From Enterobacter sp. ENT03 (GTDB lineage Bacteria > Pseudomonadota > Gammaproteobacteria > Enterobacterales > Enterobacteriaceae), in contig NZ_JAHUXA010000025.1 of assembly GCF_019218745.1 (NCBI RefSeq), positions 1 to 42,414 of the forward strand: DNA of 42,414 nucleotides, read 5' to 3'. Each line of letters starts with the position of its first letter. Position 1 is the stretch's first letter. A model generated the notes under the pieces. It made no database searches and was not told the DNA's origin. It was given only the letters and a program-made list of their open reading frames with translations. The translations under genes were made by a program, and so were the position numbers. Shown here in pieces: positions 28,461-35,860 of the stretch.

Positions 28461-30578
28461 ATGAAAGTACCGAATTCATCGCGCCTGTGTCTGGGAGCCG
28501 CGCTTTTTCTAAATAACGCCGTGGCTGGCGAAACGCTGGCAGCCGAGCCCGATAAAGAGGAACAGCTTATCGTTCAGGCGACGCGGTCGAGCACCTCGGC
28601 AGAAAACTCGCCGCGTACAGTGACCATCATTTCTTCCCAACAGATCGCCGAACGGCCAGGCTATGCCGGTATCCAGAGTCTGTTATCAGAAATACCGGGC
28701 ATTCAGTTCGTGCGCTCCGGCGGCCTCGGCGGGCAAATCATGATGCGCGGATTTAACAGCAACGAAGGGCGCATGGTGTTGGCGATTGATGGCGACCGTT
28801 ACGAGGGCCGCAATACGCTGCAGTTTAATATGCTGGATCCCAGCGCCATTGAACGTATCGAAGTTATCCGGGGTCCGGCTTCGGCATTGTATGGTTCCGA
28901 CGCGATGACCGGCGTAATTAACATCGTTACCCGACGCGCTAAAATCGACGCCGACCAACCCTTCTCCCTGACCCCAACGCTGCGCGCCGCGCAGTGGAAC
29001 AGCGTCAATAATCTTTACGGCGGGCGCGCTGAACTCCTCGGCGGCGGCAACGGTTTTGACGTGATGATCGGCTCCAGCTACCAGCACGCAGACGACTACG
29101 ACACGCCGGAGGGTAAGGCCCACAACAGCGATTCACAAAGCAAAGCGGTGGACTTCAATATTGGCTACCGTCCGGGTGAGCTATCCCGCTGGGAGCTGTC
29201 CGGGCGATTCGTGGACGTGGACACCGGGCGCGCAGGCGGGCTGGGTGCCGCGCCCGGATACCCGAACCGGCTGGTCAGCGAAAGCCCGATTATCGAACGC
29301 TACCTGCGGCTGGGCTATGAAGATAAGCAGGCCGGCTGGCTGGCCGACCAGTGGGAAAGCACGCTGTATCGCCGGGATTTCCGTACCGATATCTACCAGA
29401 TGAACCGTAACCCGAGAACGCAGACCAGCACCGTGCAGCAAATTCAAGTGTCCAGTCCGGTGGTCTGGGGCGGGCATCTTACCGCGCAAAAGCAACTGGC
29501 CGCTCACGCCGTCAGCTACGGCGGCGACTTCTGGTACAGCGACACCAAGGGACGAAAAACGCACACCAAAGCCTACAATGCCGCTGGAAATAAGGTCTCG
29601 CAAACGTCCTGGGTTCCGATGGAGCGAGACACCAGTACGACTAACGTGGGGCTGTTCGCCAACGACAACTGGGCGATGAGCAACAGCGTTAATCTGAACT
29701 CAGCCCTGCGCGGCGATGCGGTGCTGGTGGACATTGGCGACCCCACTCGTATGGAGCAACAGATCCAGAAAGATGCCTTCGGCGGCAACACCAGCCAGAA
29801 ACACTATGCCCTGACAGGAAGTCTGGGGGCCGTATGGAAAATGACACCGGAGTGGCATCTGGTCGGCAACTTAAGCCGCGGCTTTCATGCCCCTTCGGCA
29901 CAGTCGATGGTGCTGACCAGCGTGGCGGGCACGGTGAATACCCTGCCTAACCCGGAGCTTAAGCCGGAAACCAACATTACCGCCGAAGTGGGTATGCGCT
30001 GGTACGGTAAACAGAACACGATATCGCTGACTGGCTGGCAAAGCGAATATGACGATCTGATTACCCTGGTGCCCATCAATAACGGTGCACTGCGCCAGCG
30101 GCAGAACATTGCCAGCGCCACCCTGCGCGGCCTGGAACTGGAGGGGCAAGCCCGGTTCAATGACACCTGGAGCAGCCGCTATAGCCTCGCCACGCTATGG
30201 GGCGCGAACGACACCGCCAACCAGCCGCTGCCGGCCATTTCTCCGCTGACGGCGTCAGTATCGCTGCGCTATGACCACAGCGACTGGTATAGCGAAGCTG
30301 TCGTGACCGCAGTACAGGGACGTAAGCGCATCGCCAAACAGGAGGAACGTGAAACGGCGGGTTTCGCCAACGTCAACTTTTATGCCGGAGCGTATCTTGA
30401 CGCCTGGTTCGGGGACAAATTCACCGGCTGGACGCTGATGGGAGGGGTGGAAAACCTGCTCGACGCCACCCAGACACTGCCCACCGCGACAGAAAATATC
30501 CGGTTGCCGCAAACCTATACTAATCCGTTAATCGAACCCGGTCGGGCCTTCGTGCTTAAACTCACGGTGGATTACTAA
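28461..30578 (+). CDS. TonB-dependent outer membrane receptor
   Basis: I set the start at ATG 28461 (MKVPNSSRLCLGAALFLNNA), preceded by AAAGGGAG. A longer frame from 28218 would run back across the Fur box and the divergent gene. The 705-residue protein has a signal peptide, a TonB box-like EEQLIVQAT, and a plug domain (SPRTVTIISSQQIAE, then ERIEVIRGPASALYGSDA near residue 135). A long beta-barrel region ends in aromatic tyrosine (FVLKLTVDY). It resembles the FepA/CirA/heme-receptor class. The GFHAP...NPELKPE motifs are general to these barrels, so I cannot name the ligand. Its stop overlaps the start of the binding protein (TAATG). Import of a ferric chelate is inferred from the Fur box and the ABC genes. 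Confidence 0.92.
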   Translation: MKVPNSSRLCLGAALFLNNAVAGETLAAEPDKEEQLIVQATRSSTSAENSPRTVTIISSQQIAERPGYAGIQSLLSEIPGIQFVRSGGLGGQIMMRGFNSNEGRMVLAIDGDRYEGRNTLQFNMLDPSAIERIEVIRGPASALYGSDAMTGVINIVTRRAKIDADQPFSLTPTLRAAQWNSVNNLYGGRAELLGGGNGFDVMIGSSYQHADDYDTPEGKAHNSDSQSKAVDFNIGYRPGELSRWELSGRFVDVDTGRAGGLGAAPGYPNRLVSESPIIERYLRLGYEDKQAGWLADQWESTLYRRDFRTDIYQMNRNPRTQTSTVQQIQVSSPVVWGGHLTAQKQLAAHAVSYGGDFWYSDTKGRKTHTKAYNAAGNKVSQTSWVPMERDTSTTNVGLFANDNWAMSNSVNLNSALRGDAVLVDIGDPTRMEQQIQKDAFGGNTSQKHYALTGSLGAVWKMTPEWHLVGNLSRGFHAPSAQSMVLTSVAGTVNTLPNPELKPETNITAEVGMRWYGKQNTISLTGWQSEYDDLITLVPINNGALRQRQNIASATLRGLELEGQARFNDTWSSRYSLATLWGANDTANQPLPAISPLTASVSLRYDHSDWYSEAVVTAVQGRKRIAKQEERETAGFANVNFYAGAYLDAWFGDKFTGWTLMGGVENLLDATQTLPTATENIRLPQTYTNPLIEPGRAFVLKLTVDY

Positions 30579-31675
30579 TGAAAAAATTATATTTAACGCT
30601 GCTGCTGGCCAGTTCCGGATCGCTACAGGCGACGACGATTAACACCACGCAGTCCGTCATCCTGGTGACAGATCAGAACCAGCAGCAGGTTGCTATTACG
30701 CAACCGCCCCAGCGCGTTATGACGTTCTCTATTCCGCTGGCGTCCACCATCATGGCGATTGACGGTAGCGCAGAACGGCTGGTCGGTATGAACCGCTCAA
30801 GCGTCAGTGACATTACGGAAGGATTGCTCGGTGAGATTTACCCGGCAGCGAAAAATATTGCGGCGGATATTGCCGGTGACGGCTTTGCGCCCAACGTAGA
30901 GGCCGTTGCCGCCGCCCGGCCGGATGTCGTGTTCCAGTGGGGCGATCGGGGAGAGTCGATAATTACTCCTCTCAAACGGCTGGGATTGCCGGTCGTCACG
31001 ATAAATTACGGCGACACCCGCCTTGCCCGACATTGGTTTACGCTGGTGGGCGAGGTTCTGGGAAAACCCGAGCGCGGAAATCAACTGGCGCAGTGGTTTG
31101 ATGACGAAATCACGCAGGTGGAAAAACGCGCCGCTGTCGTGGCGCAGGAGGCGCGCCCCAGAGTCGTTTACCTGTACCGGGCGCGATCCGGGTTACAGGT
31201 CGCCGGGAAAGGCACCAGCATGGACAGCGACATTCGCCGCACCGGCGGCAACAATATGGCGCAGTCCTTGCCTGGCTTTACCACCATCAACGTAGAACAG
31301 CTTCTGCAATGGGATCCGCAGGTCATTCTGCTCAATAACTTCGAGGCGGGACTCATCCCGGCGGATCTCCTTAACGATCCCCGGTTGGCGGAGATTAACG
31401 CCATCAAGAATCAACGGGTTTACACCTATCCCCGCGGCGGTTTTCGCTGGGAGCCGCCCAGTCAGGAATCGCCGCTAACGCACCATTGGTTGTTCACCCT
31501 GTTCCACCCCCATCTGGCGCAGGGAGACTTTCGCGTGCGGGTGAAAGAGGCCTATCAATTTATCTATCGCTACGACCTGAGCGAAGAGCAGATCGACCGC
31601 ATTCTGAAGCTGTCGGCAAACGGCGGCAGCCTGAACTACTGTACGCACTTCTGCCGTAAACAGGTTCGACCATGA
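30578..31675 (+). CDS. periplasmic metal-chelate binding protein (class III)
   Basis: The 365-residue protein begins with a signal peptide cut near LQA-TTIN (residue 19). Two TroA/FepB-like lobes are joined by a long helix: PPQRVMTFSIPLASTIMAID, then ARPDVVFQWGDRGESIITPL in the N-lobe, and WDPQVILLNNFEAG with NQRVYTYPRGGFRWEPPSQES in the C-lobe. It would carry the ligand from the receptor to the permease. The C-terminus NYCTHFCRKQVRP has two cysteines spaced by three residues, unusual for this family. The start and stop overlap the neighbouring genes by 1 and 4 bases. Confidence 0.9.
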   Translation: MKKLYLTLLLASSGSLQATTINTTQSVILVTDQNQQQVAITQPPQRVMTFSIPLASTIMAIDGSAERLVGMNRSSVSDITEGLLGEIYPAAKNIAADIAGDGFAPNVEAVAAARPDVVFQWGDRGESIITPLKRLGLPVVTINYGDTRLARHWFTLVGEVLGKPERGNQLAQWFDDEITQVEKRAAVVAQEARPRVVYLYRARSGLQVAGKGTSMDSDIRRTGGNNMAQSLPGFTTINVEQLLQWDPQVILLNNFEAGLIPADLLNDPRLAEINAIKNQRVYTYPRGGFRWEPPSQESPLTHHWLFTLFHPHLAQGDFRVRVKEAYQFIYRYDLSEEQIDRILKLSANGGSLNYCTHFCRKQVRP

Positions 31676-32649
31676 GGCCCGCCTGGGCAAGCCTATTCCT
31701 GCTGGCGCTGCTGTTTCTGGTTGGTCTGGGGGCGTTGACCGTCGGTCGTTTCAGCGTGCCCACAGGGGAAGCGCTACGGGCGCTACTGGGTGAGGCGCCA
31801 GTCATGCAACAGCGGCTTATCGTGGATATTCGTTTGCCCAGAGTGCTGCTGGCGCTGATTGTCGGCGCTGGTCTTGCTGGCGCCGGGGCGGCGCTGCAGT
31901 TTCTGTTTCGCAATCCGCTGGCGGAGCCGAATTTGCTGGGTGTATCGTCAGGAGCGGCCTTTGGCGGCATCCTGATGATGATCTTTGTCGGTGACGGATG
32001 GGCGTTGATCCTGGGGGCGCTGGCGGGGGGGCTACTGGCGCTGGCGGCGGTGGTCTGGCTGGCGGGCGGCGCGGTGAACCGGGGCATGAACGACACCCTG
32101 CTCCTGATCCTCTCGGGCATCGTGATGAGCGCGCTCTTCTCGGCCTGCGTATCGTTAATGAAGCTGCTGGCCGATCCGCAAAACCAACTGCCGTCTATCG
32201 TGTTCTGGCTGATGGGCAGCCTCGCCAGCGCAGATAGCTCGCGGGTGCTGATCGCCCTGCCGACAATCGGCGGCGGCCTGTTGCTGCTCTGGACGCTGCG
32301 CTATCAGTTGATGGTTATCACGGTGCAGGGGGCGCACACGCCGCGACTGATGCAGGCGCAGCGCCTGGCGCTGCTGGCTATCGGCGTCATCGCCGCAGGC
32401 AGCGTAGCGGTATGCGGCGTAGTCGGTTGGGTTGGGTTGGTCGTACCGCATCTGGTACGGATGGCGCTGGGCCAGAACCATCGCCATTTCCTGCTGCATA
32501 CCGTTCTGGCAGGAGCCAGCTACCTGGTTGTCGTGGATACGCTGGCCAGAACGCTCAGCGCCGTAGAGATCCCGCTCGGTGTGCTGACGGCGCTACTGGG
32601 CGCGCCGATGTTCGCCGGGCTCATTCGCCGCATCAGGAGATCGCTATGA
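31672..32649 (+). CDS. FecCD-type ABC permease
   Basis: The 325-residue inner membrane protein has the usual ten or so hydrophobic segments. FecCD signatures include RLPRVLLALIVGAGLAGAGA (near residue 55), NPLAEPNLLGVSSGAAFGGI (near 85) and VGWVGLVVPHLVRMALGQNH (near 250). There is only one permease gene, so the channel is presumably a homodimer as in BtuC. The ATG overlaps the preceding stop by four bases (ATGA), and the ATPase gene starts in the same way. Confidence 0.95.
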   Translation: MRPAWASLFLLALLFLVGLGALTVGRFSVPTGEALRALLGEAPVMQQRLIVDIRLPRVLLALIVGAGLAGAGAALQFLFRNPLAEPNLLGVSSGAAFGGILMMIFVGDGWALILGALAGGLLALAAVVWLAGGAVNRGMNDTLLLILSGIVMSALFSACVSLMKLLADPQNQLPSIVFWLMGSLASADSSRVLIALPTIGGGLLLLWTLRYQLMVITVQGAHTPRLMQAQRLALLAIGVIAAGSVAVCGVVGWVGLVVPHLVRMALGQNHRHFLLHTVLAGASYLVVVDTLARTLSAVEIPLGVLTALLGAPMFAGLIRRIRRSL

Positions 32650-33422
32650 GTCAGCCTGCCACCGTAATGCTGTCGACACATGAAGTCACCTGGTGCTATT
32701 CGCCGCGCCAGTCGCCGGTATTGAACAACCTCTCTTTTTCTCTGCAGCAGGGGACGTTGTGCATGGTGCTTGGCGCCAACGGCGCCGGAAAATCCACTCT
32801 CTTGAAGTTACTGGCGGGAAAGCTGCCCTGCCAGCAGGGGGAAATCTTCCGTAACGGCGATATCGCCTTTGTTCCTCAGCGTATTACCGTTCCCCCGGCT
32901 GTCTCGGTAGAAGAAACAGTCCTGGTGGGCCGGTCGGCGCGTATCGGCCTGTTGCGAGCGCCCAATCGGCAGGATTACCAGGTCTGCGAACAGGCGCTGG
33001 CCCAGGTCGGGCTACGTCACATGGCTTCCCGGGAGTTCTCTTCCTTGTCAGGCGGCGAACAGCAACTGGCGCTGATGGCGCAGGCTCTGGCATCGGAAGC
33101 CCGGATTATTTTACTGGATGAAGTCACCGCCGCGATGGACTGGCGCAATCAGGCGCTTATCCTGCGGCTAATGCAAGACCTCACCCTACGGGGCTACACC
33201 ATTCTGTTTATTACCCATTCTCCGCAGCACGCGCTGGACTTCGCCAACCGCTGTCTATTGATGTTTCCCGGCGGCGCCTGGACGTTTGGCCCACCGCCGG
33301 AGGTTATTACCGACGAAACGTTAGGCCAGCTTTATCAACTACCGGTACGCCGCGCCGTGCTGGACGGCCAATGGGTGGTCATTCCACAATTTACACAAGT
33401 ACAAGGAGTGTCAATGCTATGA
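32646..33422 (+). CDS. ABC transporter ATPase for metal-chelate import
   Basis: The 258-residue protein has all ABC ATPase motifs. Walker A is GANGAGKST (about residues 39-47), the signature is LSGGEQQLALMAQAL (about 137), Walker B is ILLDEV, and the H-loop is FITHSPQHAL. It would power the FecCD permease. The start at 32646 overlaps the permease stop (ATGA), and its own stop overlaps the start of the next gene in the same way. A second nearby ATG in the last codons (33414) is only the penultimate Met. Confidence 0.95.
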   Translation: MSQPATVMLSTHEVTWCYSPRQSPVLNNLSFSLQQGTLCMVLGANGAGKSTLLKLLAGKLPCQQGEIFRNGDIAFVPQRITVPPAVSVEETVLVGRSARIGLLRAPNRQDYQVCEQALAQVGLRHMASREFSSLSGGEQQLALMAQALASEARIILLDEVTAAMDWRNQALILRLMQDLTLRGYTILFITHSPQHALDFANRCLLMFPGGAWTFGPPPEVITDETLGQLYQLPVRRAVLDGQWVVIPQFTQVQGVSML

Positions 33423-34033
33423 GTCAACTACTGCATTTACGCTGTATTTCCCATGAACAGCCGGATTTTTCCCGGTTATTGCAGGAACACGGGGCTGAAT
33501 CTCTCTCGGTCAGAGGGCTGACCCGGGAACAACTGCAACGCCGTACGGCGATAGTGATTGAAGCGCACATCGACCAGCGGGCTCTCATGGCCTGGCGCCA
33601 GGAGCTGGAGGATCACCTGGTGGCGGGAGGGCTCATCGTGTTTAACGGCCATCTGACCTATCCGCTGTTTAACGGCCTCGAACCCTTTCGCGTTGCAGCA
33701 GGCCGGGGGCGTGACGATCTGGTGCTGGAGAAAGTGCATGAACACCCGGTCTTTGTCGGCGTGGACTGCGAACACCTCTCTTTTCGTCGCGGCGTCGCCG
33801 GGTTTTACGCGCGCGGCGGCAACCCACCGCCTCAGGGAGCCACCGTTATCCATCAACTGAAAAAAGACGGCACGCCAGTTGACTGGATCTGGAGACGTCC
33901 AAAGGGCGGCGTCATCCTGATGCACAGCGGCAACAATATGTGGCTGTACCAGAACGATGCCACCAGTGCATCTCGCATCGTGCCACAGCTATTAACATGG
34001 ATGCTGGACTATAGCGCCAGCGCTCAACGGTAA
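33419..34033 (+). CDS. cytosolic protein, possibly glutamine-amidotransferase/ThuA-like, gene 1
   Basis: The 204-residue protein has no signal peptide or membrane segment. The secondary-structure pattern and segments such as AIVIEAHIDQRALMAWRQEL and EDHLVAGGLIVFNGHLTYPL, then GGVILMHSGNNMW, suggest an alpha/beta class I amidotransferase-like or ThuA-like fold. No classical Cys-His-Glu triad is obvious (a VDCEH near residue 117 is a candidate), so activity is unproven. The ATG overlaps the ATPase stop (ATGA). Because it is coupled to an importer, processing of the imported chelate or release of its metal is a reasonable guess, not a demonstrated role. The next gene looks like a distant paralogue. 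Confidence 0.7.
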   Translation: MSQLLHLRCISHEQPDFSRLLQEHGAESLSVRGLTREQLQRRTAIVIEAHIDQRALMAWRQELEDHLVAGGLIVFNGHLTYPLFNGLEPFRVAAGRGRDDLVLEKVHEHPVFVGVDCEHLSFRRGVAGFYARGGNPPPQGATVIHQLKKDGTPVDWIWRRPKGGVILMHSGNNMWLYQNDATSASRIVPQLLTWMLDYSASAQR

Positions 34034-34046
34034 TCGGGAGAAAACT

Positions 34047-34652
34047 ATGCGCATTGCTTTTGTTGACGGCGGCACCTACTACCATCACGCCACTTATCAC
34101 GATCCGGCTTTCACCCCTTTTTTCTGCCGCAACCTCTATGTCTGCGAACTGGCCAATGAAAACCTTGATGACGTAGACTGCCTGTACCTCGCCAGCCGCC
34201 AGAACCCAGCGGATTTGATTGCCGCCAAAGCCACGCTGGATGCCTTCCTGGCGCGTGGCGGGATGCTGGTAGCAATGGGCGAGAGCGGCTTACACCAATG
34301 GCTGGACGGCATAACGTGGCGCAACGGCGTCTGTAACTTCTGGTGGTGGCTGGAAGAAAACCCCCATTCCGGGTTGAGCCTGACCGCACCGGAGCATGGT
34401 CTGTTCCGCTATCTGTCGCTACAGGACTGCACCTGGCACCATCACGGCGGGTTGACGCTGCCGCCAGAGGGGAGGTCTCTGATTGAATCAGAGGAAGACG
34501 GCTGCATTCTGTTTGACGCGCCGCTGGGCGGTGGGAGAGTGCTGGCGACGACGTTAGACCCGTGCTATCACCACGGCAGTTACTTTATGCCGAACTCAAC
34601 GAAGTTTATTGCAGGATTACTGCGCTGGCTGAAAGAGGGCGCACCCGGTTAA
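34047..34652 (+). CDS. cytosolic protein, possibly glutamine-amidotransferase/ThuA-like, gene 2
   Basis: The 201-residue protein begins MRIAFVDGGTYYHHATYHDP and ends with FIAGLLRWLKEG. The pattern resembles the ThuA/amidotransferase fold: an N-terminal strand, ADLIAAKATLDAFLARGGML with MGESGLHQ, and a C-terminal GGGRVLATTLDPCYHHGSY segment. Histidine-rich stretches (YYHHATYH, CTWHHHGG, CYHHGSY) stand out and could bind a metal. It lies 13 bases after gene 1, with a GGGAGAAA Shine-Dalgarno. It is the last gene of the uptake operon. Both proteins have no known family role in iron uptake that I recall. I infer metal release or ligand modification. Confidence 0.68.
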   Translation: MRIAFVDGGTYYHHATYHDPAFTPFFCRNLYVCELANENLDDVDCLYLASRQNPADLIAAKATLDAFLARGGMLVAMGESGLHQWLDGITWRNGVCNFWWWLEENPHSGLSLTAPEHGLFRYLSLQDCTWHHHGGLTLPPEGRSLIESEEDGCILFDAPLGGGRVLATTLDPCYHHGSYFMPNSTKFIAGLLRWLKEGAPG

Positions 34653-34689
34653 GGATAAACAATGACCACGTTCAATAACCCGCCGACTC

Positions 34690-35210
34690 CATAAGAAGTT
34701 GAAGTGGGTTACTGACGAACGGAACATATTAAAAAAGCCACGGCACACTTCCCAAAGCTGTCCGACTGAGGTACGCCTTTATCCGTGACTACTCCTGTTG
34801 TTGGCCTGTTCGTCTGCTCTTTCGGGTGCTGAATGTTCATCCGTGTGGGTTTTAAACCTGACTTCAGCAGCCGTATTCACCACGGCATCAGGCTGACAGG
34901 ACAAGTCAAACAGTTCTGGCTGTAGTCCGGTTGCGTTTATGGCTATCGCAAGATCCTTCTCGACCTGCGAAATAGCGAGCAACAGTGCGGGATTAACCGG
35001 GTCTGGCGGTGGCGGCTGATGAAGCGTGAACGGATAAAGAAAAAGATCTACGGAACACGGGAACAAGCACGCAGCGATATTTTTGATTACATCGAAATGT
35101 TTTATCACAGTAAGGGTCGGCATAGTTCGAGTGATCAGATGCCACCGACGGAATATGAAAATCAATATTATCAACGGCTCAGAAGTGTCCAGATTATCCG
35201 TGGCGATTCA
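34690..35210 (+). pseudogene. IS3-family transposase remnant with nonsense codon and internal deletion
   Basis: The remnant begins with an OrfA tail (WVTDERNILKKATAHF). It continues through a degraded OrfB start (AFIRDYSCCWPVRLLFRVLN, in another frame) and then GCVYGYRKILLDLRNSEQQC. A TAG at 34923-34925 interrupts this frame (FWL-stop-SGC, where related elements have a sense codon). After LMKRE the sequence jumps to the OrfB C-terminus (RIKKKIYGTREQARSDIFDY, then IEMFYHSKGRHSSSDQMPPT and EYENQYYQR). The catalytic domain between these two similar LMKRE/LLKRE sites is missing. The end runs in frame into a SymE-like sequence. Confidence 0.8.
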
Positions 35211-35459
35211 GTCCCCACCCGCTACTCGCAAAGCCCCAGTCTGCACCTTAAGGGTAACTGGCTGGCAGAGTCGGGATTTGACACCGGGCGCGGTGTGACG
35301 GTGAAAATATCGCAGGGGTGCATTGTGCTGATGGCGGAGAATAACGAGATGCAGGAACTGCGTAAGCACCTGAGGGATATTAAACAGGCTAATCAAGAGA
35401 TGAAGAACGCCGCGAAAGCGGCGCTCCAGGGAATGGGCATTTACTGGGTAAGCGGATAA
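35019..35459 (+). CDS. transposase fragment fused in frame to a SymE-like protein
   Basis: The 146-codon frame has two parts. Residues 1-64 are the C-terminus of an IS3-type OrfB and the end of the IS. Residues 65-146 (from 35211) resemble SymE, an SOS-induced toxin of the AbrB-like fold: SPSLHLKGNWLAESGFDTGR and VTVKISQGCIVLMAENNEM match SymE's ITLKGQWLEAAGFATG and VKVMEGCIVLTA. The SymE start codon and leader have been replaced by the IS, so this is probably a broken symE. No ribosome site tied to the SymE part is visible. It is convergent with the Rhs immunity gene. Confidence 0.72.
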   Translation: MKRERIKKKIYGTREQARSDIFDYIEMFYHSKGRHSSSDQMPPTEYENQYYQRLRSVQIIRGDSVPTRYSQSPSLHLKGNWLAESGFDTGRGVTVKISQGCIVLMAENNEMQELRKHLRDIKQANQEMKNAAKAALQGMGIYWVSG

Positions 35460-35461
35460 AA

Positions 35462-35500
35462 ATAGCCGGGAGGAACGAGGGATTTTACCCGGCTTTTTAT
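35462..35500. terminator. bidirectional terminator
   Basis: AGCCGGG (35464-35470) and CCCGGCT (35488-35494) form a stem. TTTTTA follows on the plus strand and ATTTTTA on the minus strand. It can end both the SymE-like frame and the Rhs immunity transcript. Confidence 0.8.
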
Positions 35501-35502
35501 AG

Positions 35503-35859
35503 CTATTCGTATATTAACTCACACTTACCAATCACATCAAAGACATGATCATAAGTACTTAATACGATTCTTTTTCTATCATTTTTATATACACCTTCAA
35601 CCTCATCAAAACTTGATTCCGTATATTTCTCGTATGGATAATCATCAAATTTATATATAGACAAGCTTTCTATTTCATCGAATGAAAAATGAATACTAAC
35701 ATCAGGAGCATTCATGACCACAGGCCTACAAGCAGACAGTGACAATGATGCGCTAATAGTCAACTTAAATGGATGAAAATTTAAATCCGTGTTTGATAAA
35801 ATCAAAGCATTGCGTCCAAAAATAACACCATACCTTGTCTTTATTTCTTTCATTTTCAT
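35503..35859 (-). CDS. probable immunity protein to the Rhs toxin tip
   Basis: The 118-residue protein starts 1 base after the rhs stop. It is AT-rich and acidic in its C-terminal half (HFSFDEIESLSIYKFDDYPY, then ESSFDEVEG), with no signal peptide. This size, position and composition are what Rhs immunity genes show, but I recognise no family. It would bind and block the toxin tip of the preceding Rhs protein in the cytoplasm. Several start codons are close together; MKMKEIK at 35859 is the first. Confidence 0.78.
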   Translation of the reverse strand: MKMKEIKTRYGVIFGRNALILSNTDLNFHPFKLTISASLSLSACRPVVMNAPDVSIHFSFDEIESLSIYKFDDYPYEKYTESSFDEVEGVYKNDRKRIVLSTYDHVFDVIGKCELIYE

Positions 35860-35860
35860 A

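Noticed and set aside
28461..30578. Assignment as a heme receptor
   Set aside because: The FRAP/NPNL-like motifs also occur in siderophore receptors, the position of the heme ligand His is not convincing, and no heme-degrading gene is in the operon.
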